A stretch of 64,000 nucleotides of DNA from Kitasatospora terrestris (lineage in GTDB: Bacteria; Actinomycetota; Actinomycetes; Streptomycetales; Streptomycetaceae): the NCBI RefSeq assembly GCF_039542905.1, contig NZ_BAABIS010000001.1, positions 1,302,001-1,366,000 of the forward strand, given 5' to 3'. A program made the position numbers and the translations under genes. Below, one piece after another: positions 35,548 through 44,591 of this stretch. Under the pieces are notes generated by a model, which saw only the letters and a list, made by a program, of their open reading frames with translations, was not told the origin of the DNA and ran no database searches. Every line of letters starts with the position of its first letter. Position 1 is the stretch's first letter.

Positions 35548-36189
35548 CTATCGCTCATGGTGCGGCGAGGCCTGGTTCGGGACGGCTGCGGCCGAGCGTC
35601 GTCGGGGTCGAGGGCCGCGGGAGCGGGTCGGGGCGGCGGGGAGCAGGGCGCAGAGTTCGGTGGCGGCGCGGGTGATGCGCTCGGGGAGTTCGGGGCCCGC
35701 CCAGTCGGCCGGGGTGGCGTATACGCCGGTAGGGGTGAGGCGGGCGCCGAGGGTGGTGAAGAGTGGGCGCAGGGCGTGGTCGAGAACGAGGCAGTGGCGC
35801 AGGGAGCCGCCGGAGGCGGCGAGCAGCACGGGGCGGCCGGTGAACGCGCCGGGGGCGGTGGTGTCGAGGAAGGACTTGAACAGGCCGCCGAAGGAGGCGT
35901 GCAGGACCGGGGTGGCGGCGATCACCGCGTCGGAGTCCGCGAGGCGGTCCAGGGTGTCGGCCAGCGCCGGGGTGTGCAGTCCGGTGAGCTGGTGGTCGGC
36001 CAGGTCGTGGGCGAGGTCGCGCAGCTCGACGGTGTGCGTCACGGCGGTCGCACCGTCGGCGGCGAGCCGGTCCAGGACGGCGGCGGCCAGATGGTCGGCG
36101 AGGCGGCGGGTGGAGGAGGAGCCGCTCAGGCCGCCGCTGAGGACGGTCAGCTGCCGGGTGGGGCCGGGCGGAACGCTGAACGGCGGCAT
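35548..36189 (-). CDS. NADPH-dependent FMN reductase, last gene of the reverse RiPP arm
   Basis: 213 residues. N-terminal LSGGLSGSSSTRRLADHLAA is the flavin phosphate loop; VIAATPVLHASFGGLFKSFL and LRHCLVLDHALRPLFTTLGA complete the CE1759-type reductase pattern. It is clearly related to the reductase at 28690. It starts 22 bases after the SagB-like gene and probably supplies FMNH2 to the LLM oxidoreductase at 40656 or keeps the SagB-like flavin reduced or recycled. The last 25 residues are Arg/Pro-rich. Confidence 0.88.
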   Translation of the reverse strand: MPPFSVPPGPTRQLTVLSGGLSGSSSTRRLADHLAAAVLDRLAADGATAVTHTVELRDLAHDLADHQLTGLHTPALADTLDRLADSDAVIAATPVLHASFGGLFKSFLDTTAPGAFTGRPVLLAASGGSLRHCLVLDHALRPLFTTLGARLTPTGVYATPADWAGPELPERITRAATELCALLPAAPTRSRGPRPRRRSAAAVPNQASPHHER

Positions 36190-36211
36190 GGGCGGGGCCT
36201 CTCTGTCGGGG

Positions 36212-37726
36212 TCAGACGCGCAGGTCGAGGTACGGCTCCGCGTAGCGGGTGCGGCCGCAGACGGTGAGCAGCACCGGGTACTCCCCCGCGGGCAGGCCGA
36301 GCAGGCGGCCGACCAGGTGCTCGTCGAAGGAGCGGGCGGGCCGGGCGAACCGGCCTTGCGCGGCGGCTGCGAGGCCGAGCCCGTGGGCCACCCAGCCGGA
36401 GGCGAGTTGCAGCAGGCTCCAGGCGGCGGGCCCCTGCTGCTCGATCAGCTGCTGCACGTCCGCCGTGAGGAACCACAGGGAGGAGGCGTGCCGTACGCCG
36501 CTGTCGTTGCCGGGGGCGAGCGGGTAGCCGAATCCCGCCTCGAGTTCTGCGGGCAGGCCCTCGGCCCGGCGGACCAGGGCGAGCCCGCCGTCCGGTGCGG
36601 CCCGGTAGTGGCCGTCGGGCAGACCTGCGGTGTGCTGGAGCACGACGTGGACGGACAGCGCGTCGCGGACAGCCGTGAGCGGCCCGGACGGTACGGGTAC
36701 GCCCGCCCACCCCGCCAGCGATTCCACCTCGGCGGCCGTGCTGCTGCTCGGGCGGACGGAGAAGCCGGTGAGCGGGAGCGGCACGCGGCCTGCGCTGCGG
36801 TTCCACAGCACGTCCGCCCAGGACACCGGCCCCTCGACGGGCTTGGGGAGGGCGACGGCGGGAACGGGGACGGCGGCGGGGGCGGTACGGCGCGTCGCGG
36901 TGATCGGCGCCGAGCCGGTCAGGCTGGGGTGCGCGGCGGAGTCGGTGAGCAGCGCGTCGAGTTCGGCGGGCACCGGGCGGCGGGTGTCGGTCGGGCCGAA
37001 CGGGCCCGGGCCCGTTAGGCCGTGCAGGGTCACCACCACGGGTGTCGACCAGCAGCCCGGTCCGGTGTCGGCGACCAGCTGCTCGGCGGCGGCCGGTTCG
37101 GTGCCGGTGGTCTGTACCGTCGCCGGGCAGTCGAACAGCTCGGCGGTGGTGAGCAGGGCGCGCAGGTTGATGCCGAGTTCCAGCTCGCCAAGCGCCCGTC
37201 GCAGGATGCCGTACGGCGTGGGCAGGTCGGTCAGCCGGGCGGCCAGCACCACGCGTACCGCCGAGTCCGGCGGCCGCAGCTCCGGCGGCACTTCGGCGTC
37301 GAGGGCCACCAGGGCGTGCCGGTAGAGGTCGAGGTATCCGGCCGGGCCGTCGGTGGCGACCACCAGCGCGTGGACCGGGAACTTGCTGCGCACGGATGCC
37401 ACCGTGCGGTGGTCGTTGGCCGGGTTCGACGGTTCGCGCCGCTGCATGCCGAGCGCGGCCACCAGCAGGTGCCCGAGCAGGTGCGCGTCGGCTGGTCGCT
37501 CCGCCTGTCGGCCGCCGCCGAACGGGAGGTCCTGCAGCAGCCGGAAGGTGCCGGCCGGTAGCGGGTGGAGCTCTTCGCCGCGGGCCGCCGCGGGCGGCAG
37601 CAGGGCGGTGGTGGCGATCCGCTCGTCCACCGCGATCGGGTCCAGCAGCAGCCCCCGGAGCGGGCCCTGGGCGAGCGCGAAGCGCAGTACCTCGGGTGCG
37701 GACGGGGACTCGGGGGCGGAGGACAT
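36212..37726 (-). CDS. SagB-like azoline dehydrogenase, second copy
   Basis: 504 residues with two nitroreductase-like halves, as in the thiopeptide TbtE/LazF-type dehydrogenases. Recognisable segments: RLLQDLPFGGG, MQRREPSNPANDHRTVA, FPVHALVVATDGPAGYLDLY, VSWADVLWNRSAGR, and near the C-terminus VAHGLGLAAAAQGRFARPAR and TVCGRTRYAEPYLDLR. The paralogue at 54569 shows the same blocks. SagB enzymes use FMN to oxidise thiazolines or oxazolines to azoles. Why the cluster has two is unclear; substrate or position selectivity is possible. Confidence 0.82.
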   Translation of the reverse strand: MSSAPESPSAPEVLRFALAQGPLRGLLLDPIAVDERIATTALLPPAAARGEELHPLPAGTFRLLQDLPFGGGRQAERPADAHLLGHLLVAALGMQRREPSNPANDHRTVASVRSKFPVHALVVATDGPAGYLDLYRHALVALDAEVPPELRPPDSAVRVVLAARLTDLPTPYGILRRALGELELGINLRALLTTAELFDCPATVQTTGTEPAAAEQLVADTGPGCWSTPVVVTLHGLTGPGPFGPTDTRRPVPAELDALLTDSAAHPSLTGSAPITATRRTAPAAVPVPAVALPKPVEGPVSWADVLWNRSAGRVPLPLTGFSVRPSSSTAAEVESLAGWAGVPVPSGPLTAVRDALSVHVVLQHTAGLPDGHYRAAPDGGLALVRRAEGLPAELEAGFGYPLAPGNDSGVRHASSLWFLTADVQQLIEQQGPAAWSLLQLASGWVAHGLGLAAAAQGRFARPARSFDEHLVGRLLGLPAGEYPVLLTVCGRTRYAEPYLDLRV

Positions 37727-37771
37727 CCGGGGCTCCTCGGAGGTCGGGTCGGGGCGGTCCGGGGCGGCGCG

Positions 37772-39571
37772 CTAGCGCAGCAGGAGGCGGGCGCAGGTCC
37801 ACGGCAGCGGGCCGAGGACCGGGTCGGCGGCGAGCCTGTGCACCGTCACGCGGTGTTCGGCGAGCAGCCCGTTCAGGGTGCGGGTCAGCGCCGCCTCGGT
37901 GAGGTGTTCCACGCACCAGGTGCCGGTCGGCGGGCGAGTGCCGCCGGTGGTCTCGGCGGTGAACAGCGTCCCGAGGACGGCGTAGGCGGCCGACGCCGGG
38001 CTCGGGCCCCACTCGGCGGCGAGGAGGCCGCCGTACGGGGAGCGGGCGGTGGCAAGGTGCCATGCGCCGTTGTCGAGTTGGTGGAGCGCCAGGTCGAACT
38101 GCCGTCCGTGGTAGTCGGTGAGCGCGCTGTGCAGGGCGCGGGCGGTCGGATGTTCCAGGGCGGTCGGTGGGAGGGTCCGGCCGGGCGTGGCGAGGGTCTG
38201 CGGTGCCAGCGCGCGGAGCAGGCCGTCGAGGGTGGCGTGTGCGGGAGTGGTGCCGGCGCAGGCGTGTTCCGCGGGATCTGCGCCGGCTTCCTGCCCCGCG
38301 ACGTCGGCGTGGGAGCGCAGCAGGGCGAGCAGGGCGTGGCGGCGGGCGGCGGCGGAGTCCTCGCCCCAGCCGGTCAGCGATGCGGGCGTGGACGTGAGGA
38401 CCGGTCGCAGGGCGACGGCGGCGATCGGACGGCGGTGTTCCGGCCCGACCGGGTCGAGCCACCGGCCCAGGCCGCGCCACGGCTCGGTCAGGACGGCCGG
38501 GTCGGTGTCGCCGGGCGGCTCGTCCGGATCGGTCGGCTGCCAGGAGGCCGTGGCCGTTCCGTCCGGGAGGGGTACGGCGGTGACCTCGGCGGTCGGGCCG
38601 TGCACCACCAGCATCCCGTCGACGGGTGCCAGGCCGGTGACCCGGTCGACCACGCGCCGGGCGGCCAGCGAGCCGGCGAGGACCGCGCCCACCGGCATCG
38701 GCGCCGGCCCCTGCGGCAGTACCGCCAGCCAGCCCGCCACCCGCCGGACCGCCGCCCGGAACCCGGCGACCTGCGCGGGGTCGCCCAGCACCGGTCCGAC
38801 GACAGCATGCCCGGTCCCGACGGAGACGGGCAGCAGTGCGCCGGGCGCGGCGGGCCCACCGGCCGTCAGCGGCCCGATGCTGGACTCCGGCGAACCCGCC
38901 GGCCCGTCGGGCGCCGAGGATCCGGTGGGACCTGCCGCGGACGGCGCCACCTGTTCGGGAGACGCCGGTGGGCCGCCGGCGTCGGATCGGCGGACCGTCA
39001 GCGGTTCGCCGGTGCCCGGCCCGTGCGCCGCCTGCCCATCGGCCGTGAGGGGCCCGTCAGCGGTCGGTGCCACCGGCAGCGCCTGTTCGGCGTCCGTCAG
39101 GATCTGCACCGTGACATCCGCCGACCGGTCCTCCCCCGCGGCGGTGCCGACGGCGAGGCGGGTGAGCGAGCGGGTGGCGGCGTCCGCGGCCGGGCCGGTG
39201 CCGGTGACCGCCACGGGCGTGCGGCGCAGGCGCCGGTACAGGTCGTACGGCTGATCGGCGTGTTCCTCCAGGTGCGCGACGATCTCCTCGTGTCGCGGGT
39301 CGGTCGGCGGCGGCCCACCCGCGGCGTCCAGGTCGAGGAGCAGTCCACGATCGGCGAGCACCCGGAGCAACGGGACGAGCAGCGACCCGCCCGGTCCGCC
39401 GGCGAGCTCGGACGCCTCGACGCCGTCGGTCAGCGGGCCCAGTCGGCGGTCCAGTGCCTCGAACAGCAGGGCGGGGCCATGCACGACGAACGCGGCACCG
39501 TGGAAGGAGCAGTGCAGGCCCTGCGGGACCGGGGCGAAGTGGCAGCCGGGCCGGAGCTTCAGGCGGGTCAC
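37772..39571 (-). CDS. ocin-ThiF-like leader-peptide-binding protein, second copy
   Basis: 599 residues from GTG 39571, which overlaps the stop of the LanB-like gene. The start LKLRPGCHFAPVPQGLHCSF parallels LRPDTHYAPVPQGLYVARGG of the copy at 50989, and both end near DPVLGPLP. Such proteins (TbtF type) hold a RiPP recognition element that binds the precursor leader and presents it to the YcaO enzyme; they resemble ThiF without its catalysis. This copy has an Ala/Gly/Pro-rich insertion around residues 165-240. No YcaO is encoded on this arm. Confidence 0.8.
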   Translation of the reverse strand: MTRLKLRPGCHFAPVPQGLHCSFHGAAFVVHGPALLFEALDRRLGPLTDGVEASELAGGPGGSLLVPLLRVLADRGLLLDLDAAGGPPPTDPRHEEIVAHLEEHADQPYDLYRRLRRTPVAVTGTGPAADAATRSLTRLAVGTAAGEDRSADVTVQILTDAEQALPVAPTADGPLTADGQAAHGPGTGEPLTVRRSDAGGPPASPEQVAPSAAGPTGSSAPDGPAGSPESSIGPLTAGGPAAPGALLPVSVGTGHAVVGPVLGDPAQVAGFRAAVRRVAGWLAVLPQGPAPMPVGAVLAGSLAARRVVDRVTGLAPVDGMLVVHGPTAEVTAVPLPDGTATASWQPTDPDEPPGDTDPAVLTEPWRGLGRWLDPVGPEHRRPIAAVALRPVLTSTPASLTGWGEDSAAARRHALLALLRSHADVAGQEAGADPAEHACAGTTPAHATLDGLLRALAPQTLATPGRTLPPTALEHPTARALHSALTDYHGRQFDLALHQLDNGAWHLATARSPYGGLLAAEWGPSPASAAYAVLGTLFTAETTGGTRPPTGTWCVEHLTEAALTRTLNGLLAEHRVTVHRLAADPVLGPLPWTCARLLLR

Positions 39572-40659
39572 CTGGGTCGGCCCCCGCAGTCGATCAGCCA
39601 GGGCTCGGCGGCCGGGGCGGCGGGGCCCAGCAGGATGCGCCCGAGCCGGGGCTGTTCGGGGCGCTGGGCGGGCAGGTCGATGCGCAGGCGGGTGGCGCCG
39701 GAGAGCCAGGCGGCGATCTGGATCGGCGCGGGCAGCTGCCACGCCGGGCGCGCGGGCGGGCAGGGCACGGTGAGCGGTCGGCCGTCCTGGTCGGTGACGG
39801 TGAGGGTGTCGGTGTCCGGCCGGTGGCTGAGCCGGGCCTCGTACCAGCGGTACGGGGCTGGGTCGGCGGCTTCGCCCGCGGTGCCCGCGCCAAGCAGGAC
39901 GAGCGAGCCGTCCTGCGGGGCGGTCAGGAGCTGGTAGCCGCCGTCCGGTTGCCGGAAGCGGGCCGGCAGCTCGGGCACGGGGCCCGGGGCGGCGCCGGAG
40001 AGCCGGGCGGCGAGGTCGGCGGTGGCGGTGGCGCGGGCGGCGAGCAGCACGGCGAGGGAGCCGTCGGCGGGGCCGAACTCCTCGGCGCCGTCGGCGTCGA
40101 GCATGCCGGACCGGCGGTGCACGACGGTGAGCAGGTCGGCGGCGCAGTCGACCAGCGATGCCGTGCCCCCGCTGCCGTGGCGGTCGATGAACGCGACGGT
40201 GAGCAGCGCCCGGATGTCGTGGCCGCGGTCGAGCAGGCCGAGCAGCGGGAGCAGCGCGGCGAGGTCGGCGAACGCCTCGGCGTACCCCTCGGGCGGTGCG
40301 TCGAGCACGTGGCGCCGGGCGGGTGCAGGGTCGGCGACGGGGAGGGCGTCGGCGGGGTGGCCGAGCAGCAGTCCGCTGCCGAGGCCCGCGACGACGGCGG
40401 CCTCGGCGCGGTCGGGCCCGAGCCGGTGGGCCAGTGCGGCGGTCAGCCGGTCGCGGTCGGCCGGGCCGAGGGCGCTGAACGCGACCAGGGTGCGGACGGT
40501 GGCGGTGGCGGTGACGGCGAGGCTACGGGTCCGGTCCGGTGCGGCGACCCGGTAGCGGACCTGGCCGTCGCGGAGCACGGCGGTGGGGTTCAGCGCGACG
40601 GAGTCGGCGGCCATCGGGCCGGCGGCCGGCGCCGGGTTCACGGCGGTCGTGGTGTTCAC
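39568..40659 (-). CDS. shortened LanB-like (lantibiotic dehydratase N-domain) protein
   Basis: 363 residues from GTG 40659 (GTGA overlap with the LLM gene). It aligns by eye with the later two thirds of the 861-residue LanB at 48407: VALNPTAVLRDGQVRYR against LARNPMLRVEGDRIRFH, DIRALLTVAFIDRHGSGG against DVRALLVRAFTDRFGTGG, and WYEARLSHRPDTDTLTV against WVRARLVHDPATDRLVL. The first roughly 260 LanB residues and the last 100 are missing, including much of the region that binds glutamyl-tRNA in known enzymes. It may be a non-catalytic partner or substrate-binding subunit. Confidence 0.75.
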   Translation of the reverse strand: MNTTTAVNPAPAAGPMAADSVALNPTAVLRDGQVRYRVAAPDRTRSLAVTATATVRTLVAFSALGPADRDRLTAALAHRLGPDRAEAAVVAGLGSGLLLGHPADALPVADPAPARRHVLDAPPEGYAEAFADLAALLPLLGLLDRGHDIRALLTVAFIDRHGSGGTASLVDCAADLLTVVHRRSGMLDADGAEEFGPADGSLAVLLAARATATADLAARLSGAAPGPVPELPARFRQPDGGYQLLTAPQDGSLVLLGAGTAGEAADPAPYRWYEARLSHRPDTDTLTVTDQDGRPLTVPCPPARPAWQLPAPIQIAAWLSGATRLRIDLPAQRPEQPRLGRILLGPAAPAAEPWLIDCGGRPR

Positions 40660-41714
40660 CGGGCAGCCCCGGGGAACTGCGGGCGGACCTTCTCGACGAA
40701 CAGTTCGGTGCTGCGCAGTGCGGCCGCGCCGCCGAAGTCGCCGAAGTCGGCCTGCCAGAGCAGTCCGTCGACGTTCATCCGCTCCTGGAAGCGGCCGATC
40801 TGCTCGGCCACGTGCTCGGGCGAGCCGACGATGGCGCTGCCGTTGGCGCGCAGGTCCTTGGCGGTGAGGGTGCGGATGGAGGCGGCCAGGCCGGTGTACT
40901 GGTGGTAGTCCTTGGAGACGGTCTCGTCCCACGGGTCGAGGGCCGAACTCCACACCTCCAGGTACCGGTTGAGGTGCGGGTCGGCGATGGCCCGGGCCTC
41001 CTGGTCGGTCTCGGCGACGACCAGCGGGAGGCTGGCCATCACGCGCGGCGCGGAGTCGGGGTGGTGCTCGGCGTAGGTCTTCCGGTACAGCTCGACCATG
41101 CTGTTGTCGAGCTCCCGGCCGGTGGGCGTGATCAGCAGGCCGTGGCCGAGTTCGGCGATCCGGCGGAAGCTCTCCGGGGACTGCACGGCAGCGATCCACA
41201 GCGGCGGGCCGTCCTGCTGGGTGGGGCGGGGCAGCACGGTGGCGTTGCGCAGGGTGAAGTAGGGGGTCTGCTCGTCAACGCCCTCCTCCTTGAGCATCCG
41301 CGCGACGGCGGCGATCACCGCCTCGAAGCGGGCGCGGCTGCCGTCCATCGGCACGTCGAAGGCGTGGAACTCGTGCGGCAGGTAGGCGCGGGCGAAGCCG
41401 ATCTCCAGTCGGCCGTGGCTGATCGCGTCCACCATGGTGATGTACGACGCGAGTTGGACGGGGTGGTGGAAGACCGGGAGTACGCAGCCGGTGATCAGCC
41501 GGATGTCGGTGGTCTGCGCGGCGACGGCAGTGAGGAAGGTGAGCGGGCTGGGGCAGTAGCCGCCGTACGGGTGCAGGTAGTGCTCGGTCATCTTCACGTA
41601 GTCCAGGCCGGCCTGGTCGCCGTACCGGGACAGGGCCAGGACCTCGTCGTAGTACGCGGCGGGCGACTTGGTCTCCGGGGTGGAGTCGGGCAGGAAGGAC
41701 AGGCCGAAACGCAC
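40656..41714 (-). CDS. LLM class flavin-dependent oxidoreductase in the RiPP cluster
   Basis: 352 residues. Luciferase-like features: MRFGLSFLPD, DYVKMTEHYLHPYGGYCPSP, SYITMVDAISHGRLEIGFAR, and AIVGSPEHVAEQIGRF toward the C-terminus. It may use FMNH2, perhaps from the reductase at 35548, or F420. Members of this family tailor several RiPPs, for example by hydroxylation or reduction of dehydroamino acids, so a tailoring role is plausible. It is co-transcribed between the M16 proteases and the LanB-like gene. Confidence 0.9.
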   Translation of the reverse strand: MRFGLSFLPDSTPETKSPAAYYDEVLALSRYGDQAGLDYVKMTEHYLHPYGGYCPSPLTFLTAVAAQTTDIRLITGCVLPVFHHPVQLASYITMVDAISHGRLEIGFARAYLPHEFHAFDVPMDGSRARFEAVIAAVARMLKEEGVDEQTPYFTLRNATVLPRPTQQDGPPLWIAAVQSPESFRRIAELGHGLLITPTGRELDNSMVELYRKTYAEHHPDSAPRVMASLPLVVAETDQEARAIADPHLNRYLEVWSSALDPWDETVSKDYHQYTGLAASIRTLTAKDLRANGSAIVGSPEHVAEQIGRFQERMNVDGLLWQADFGDFGGAAALRSTELFVEKVRPQFPGAAR

Positions 41715-41745
41715 GGGGGTACCTCCGGGGGCGTGGGGTGAGGGT

Positions 41746-43260
41746 TCAGGGCTGCAGGACGATGCCGGTGAACGCGCCGGGATCGAGGTGGACGCGGGCC
41801 GCCTCCGCGACCTGGTCGACCGTCACCTGCGCCAGGGACGCGGGGAAGGCGGTCAGCCACACCGGGTGCAGGCCGTGCACGGCGGCGTCGAGCAGGGCGT
41901 CGGCCAGGCCGATCTGGGTGGCCAGCGAGATCGACCGGATGCCCGCGCTGTACCCGGCGGCGGCCCGGACCTCGGCCGGGGTAGGCGGCCGGTCTCCGCT
42001 GAGCCGGGCGAGGACGGCGAAGGTACGCTCCAGCGACTCGTCCCGGTGCCGGGGGTCGACGCCGAACTGGACCAGGTTGACGGCGGTGGTGCCGATCTCG
42101 TGGGCCGCGCAGCGGGCGCTGTACGCGTAGCCGGCCTCCTCGCGCAGCGAGCGGACCAGCCGGGACGAGAAGTAGCCGGCGAAGACCAGTTCGGCCAGGT
42201 GCAGGGCGGCGAAACCGGGGTCGGTCCGGGGCAGCGAGGGCGCGGCGAGCCGCGCCTCGGCCTGCCGCAGGCCGGGCATCCGGACGTCGGCGACCGGGCC
42301 GCCGGTGACCTGTGGCGGGCTTGCCATCTCGCGGGCCGGGCCTTGCCCGGTCCAGCCGGCGAGGGCGAGCGCGGCGGCGTCCAGGGCCTGCTCGGGCACC
42401 AGGTCTCCGACCAGGACGAGGGTGGAGCCCTCGGGAAGCAGTCCCTCGGCGCGACGGCGCGTCAGGATGTCCACGGCCACCGCACGGACCAGCGCGGCGT
42501 CGGGGGTCTCCCGGGCGGCCGGGTGGTCGCCGAAGCAGTGCCGCAGCAGCGCGGAGCGGCCGGCGTACTGCGGCATCCGGCCGGCGAGCGCGACCCGCTG
42601 GAGCAGCCGGGCGCGTTCGGCCTCCACCTCGGCCGTCCGGAAGGCGGTGCCGGTGAGCAGGTCGGCGAGGAGGTCGAGCAGGGTCGGCAGGCCCTCGCTC
42701 AGCAGCCGGGCGGTGACCTTGAGTCGCTCCGGCCGGGCCTCGACCCGCAGGCTGCCGCCGTACTCGGCGAGCACCTCGTCCACGGCGGCGCGGTCGCGGC
42801 GGGCCGCGCCGCAGGTCAGCGCGGCGGCCAGGAGTTCGGCCTCGGCCGCGTGCTCGGCGCTCTCCCCGCCGAACGGCAGGGCAAGGCGGAGTTCGACCAC
42901 CGGGACGGCGGCGCGCCGGGCGGCGAGCACCCGCAGGCCGTTGGGCAGGGTGCGCTCGCGGTACTCGATCGGCCGCGCGGCAGCCGGGGGCGGCACCACG
43001 GGGATGTCCGGGGCGGCGGACGCGGAGGCACGGGCGGGCACGGCGGCGGACACAGCACCGGCGGGCACGATGCCGGTTGCCACAGCGCCGGCGGGCGCAG
43101 CATCTGCGCGCACTGCGGCAATGGTCACCTTGTTGTCGGCGAGCTCAGCGTCACCGCGCGCGGTCGCGGGGGTCACGGAGTCAGCAGTCGCCGGGGCTCC
43201 GGTCACCGCGGCGTCGGTCGCGGGGGCAGCGGGCCCGGGCTCGACGGGGGTGGTGGTCAC
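41746..43260 (-). CDS. M16 family peptidase subunit lacking the zinc motif
   Basis: 504 residues from GTG 43260 (GTGA overlap). An Ala/Pro/Val-rich N-terminal linker of about 90 residues precedes two M16 domains. No HxxEH is present; instead the second domain carries the FSSRLVRSLREEAGYAYSAR motif that in M16 heterodimers completes the substrate pocket. It therefore pairs with the zinc-bearing partner encoded just upstream, as in AlbE/AlbF- or PqqF/PqqG-type pairs. Likely role: leader removal or trimming of the modified precursor. Confidence 0.85.
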   Translation of the reverse strand: MTTTPVEPGPAAPATDAAVTGAPATADSVTPATARGDAELADNKVTIAAVRADAAPAGAVATGIVPAGAVSAAVPARASASAAPDIPVVPPPAAARPIEYRERTLPNGLRVLAARRAAVPVVELRLALPFGGESAEHAAEAELLAAALTCGAARRDRAAVDEVLAEYGGSLRVEARPERLKVTARLLSEGLPTLLDLLADLLTGTAFRTAEVEAERARLLQRVALAGRMPQYAGRSALLRHCFGDHPAARETPDAALVRAVAVDILTRRRAEGLLPEGSTLVLVGDLVPEQALDAAALALAGWTGQGPAREMASPPQVTGGPVADVRMPGLRQAEARLAAPSLPRTDPGFAALHLAELVFAGYFSSRLVRSLREEAGYAYSARCAAHEIGTTAVNLVQFGVDPRHRDESLERTFAVLARLSGDRPPTPAEVRAAAGYSAGIRSISLATQIGLADALLDAAVHGLHPVWLTAFPASLAQVTVDQVAEAARVHLDPGAFTGIVLQP

Positions 43261-44555
43261 GGGCGGCCTCCGGCGGGTTCGACGGTGAGGACGGCCGGCG
43301 GGCAGGCGGCCAGGGCCGCGGCGGCGGCCCGGACCTGCCCGGCGTCGACGGCGGCGAGCAGCCGGGGCAGCTCGGTGACGAGTTCGGCCCGGCCGAGCAG
43401 CACTTCGAAGGCGGCGGCGCGCCGGGCCCGGGCGGCGACCGGGTCGGTCTCGCTGTACCAGGCGGCCCGCAGGCGCCGTACCGCGCGGGCGAGTTCGGCG
43501 TCGTCGAAGCCGTCCGGCGCGGCGAGCAGGTCGAGCTGGTGCCGGATCAGGTCGGCGACCTGCCGGGGGGTGCTGCCGGGCGCGCAGACGGCGGTGGCGA
43601 CCAGTGCTTCCGGGTCGCGGGCGTCGAAGGCCTGCCCGGTGAGCGAGGGGAGCACGGCGGCCTGGGCGGCGTGCCCGTCGCGGACCAGGGTGCGGCGCAG
43701 CCGGCCGTGCTGCGGGTCGCCGAGCAGGGCGGCGACCAGGAGGGCGGCCAGGTGCTCGGGGGTGCCGGGAGCAGGGCAGCGCCAGCCGACGGCGACCGCG
43801 GCGGCGGGGGCGAGCGGGTCGGTGAGGGTGTGGGTGCGCTCGGCGTCGGGCAGCCGTTCGGGGCTGTCGCGGCGCGGCGTACAGGGGCGGGCGGGCAGCG
43901 CGCCGAAGTGCTTCTCGGCCAGGTCGAGGGCGTGCTGCGGCTCGAAGGCGCCACTGATCGCGAGGACCGCGCTGCCCGGCGTGTAGTGGTCGGCGAAGAA
44001 CCGCTCGCACTCCTCGGGGGTGACGCCGCTCAGCGTGCCGGTGTCGCCGTAGCCGTTGTGGGCGTTGGCCTGCTCGTGGAACAGCACCGGCGGCAGGGTG
44101 AAGGCCGGGAAGCCTCCGTACGGGCGGCCGAGGAAGTTCTGGTTGATCTCCTCGGCGACCACCGCGACCTGGTTGGCGATGGTCTCCGGGGTGACCCGGG
44201 GGCCGCGCATCCGGTCGGCCTCCAGGAACAGCACCAGTTCCAGCGCCTCGGCGGGCACCACCTGGTAGTAGCAGGTGTGGTCGCGCTGGGTGACGGCGTT
44301 GAACGCGCCGCCGGCGGCCTGCACCCGCTCCGCGTGGGCGAGCTTCGGGAGCGTGGAGCTGCCCTGGAACATCAGGTGCTCGAAGAGGTGGGCGAAGCCG
44401 GGGCGGGCCTCGCTGCGGTAGCCGACGTCGTAGGCGACCGCGACGGCGACGGCCGGGACCTCGGGGTCGGGCAGCAGGACGACTGTGAGCCCGTTGCCGA
44501 GCCGGTGGCGCAGCAGCTGCCCGGGGGCGGACGGCGCGGTGGTGCCGAGTGGCAC
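43257..44555 (-). CDS. M16 family zinc peptidase, catalytic subunit
   Basis: 432 residues. The inverted zinc motif HLFEH lies in PGFAHLFEHLMFQGS at about residue 58-72, and EEINQNF about 75 residues downstream provides the third ligand, the classic M16 spacing. The N-terminal HRLGNGLTVVLLPDPEVP is also typical. With the partner at 41746 it would form a heterodimeric peptidase. Its place in the RiPP reverse arm suggests it processes the precursor at 46697. Confidence 0.9.
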   Translation of the reverse strand: MPLGTTAPSAPGQLLRHRLGNGLTVVLLPDPEVPAVAVAVAYDVGYRSEARPGFAHLFEHLMFQGSSTLPKLAHAERVQAAGGAFNAVTQRDHTCYYQVVPAEALELVLFLEADRMRGPRVTPETIANQVAVVAEEINQNFLGRPYGGFPAFTLPPVLFHEQANAHNGYGDTGTLSGVTPEECERFFADHYTPGSAVLAISGAFEPQHALDLAEKHFGALPARPCTPRRDSPERLPDAERTHTLTDPLAPAAAVAVGWRCPAPGTPEHLAALLVAALLGDPQHGRLRRTLVRDGHAAQAAVLPSLTGQAFDARDPEALVATAVCAPGSTPRQVADLIRHQLDLLAAPDGFDDAELARAVRRLRAAWYSETDPVAARARRAAAFEVLLGRAELVTELPRLLAAVDAGQVRAAAAALAACPPAVLTVEPAGGRP

Positions 44556-44591
44556 GGGAGTTCCCTTCTGAGTGGCGGTCGGCCGCGGGCG

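Noticed and set aside
36147..38480. 777-residue reverse frame overlapping two RiPP genes
   Set aside because: Composition is almost entirely Arg, Pro and Ala; the SagB-like and leader-binding genes occupy the same strand in other frames with recognised domains.
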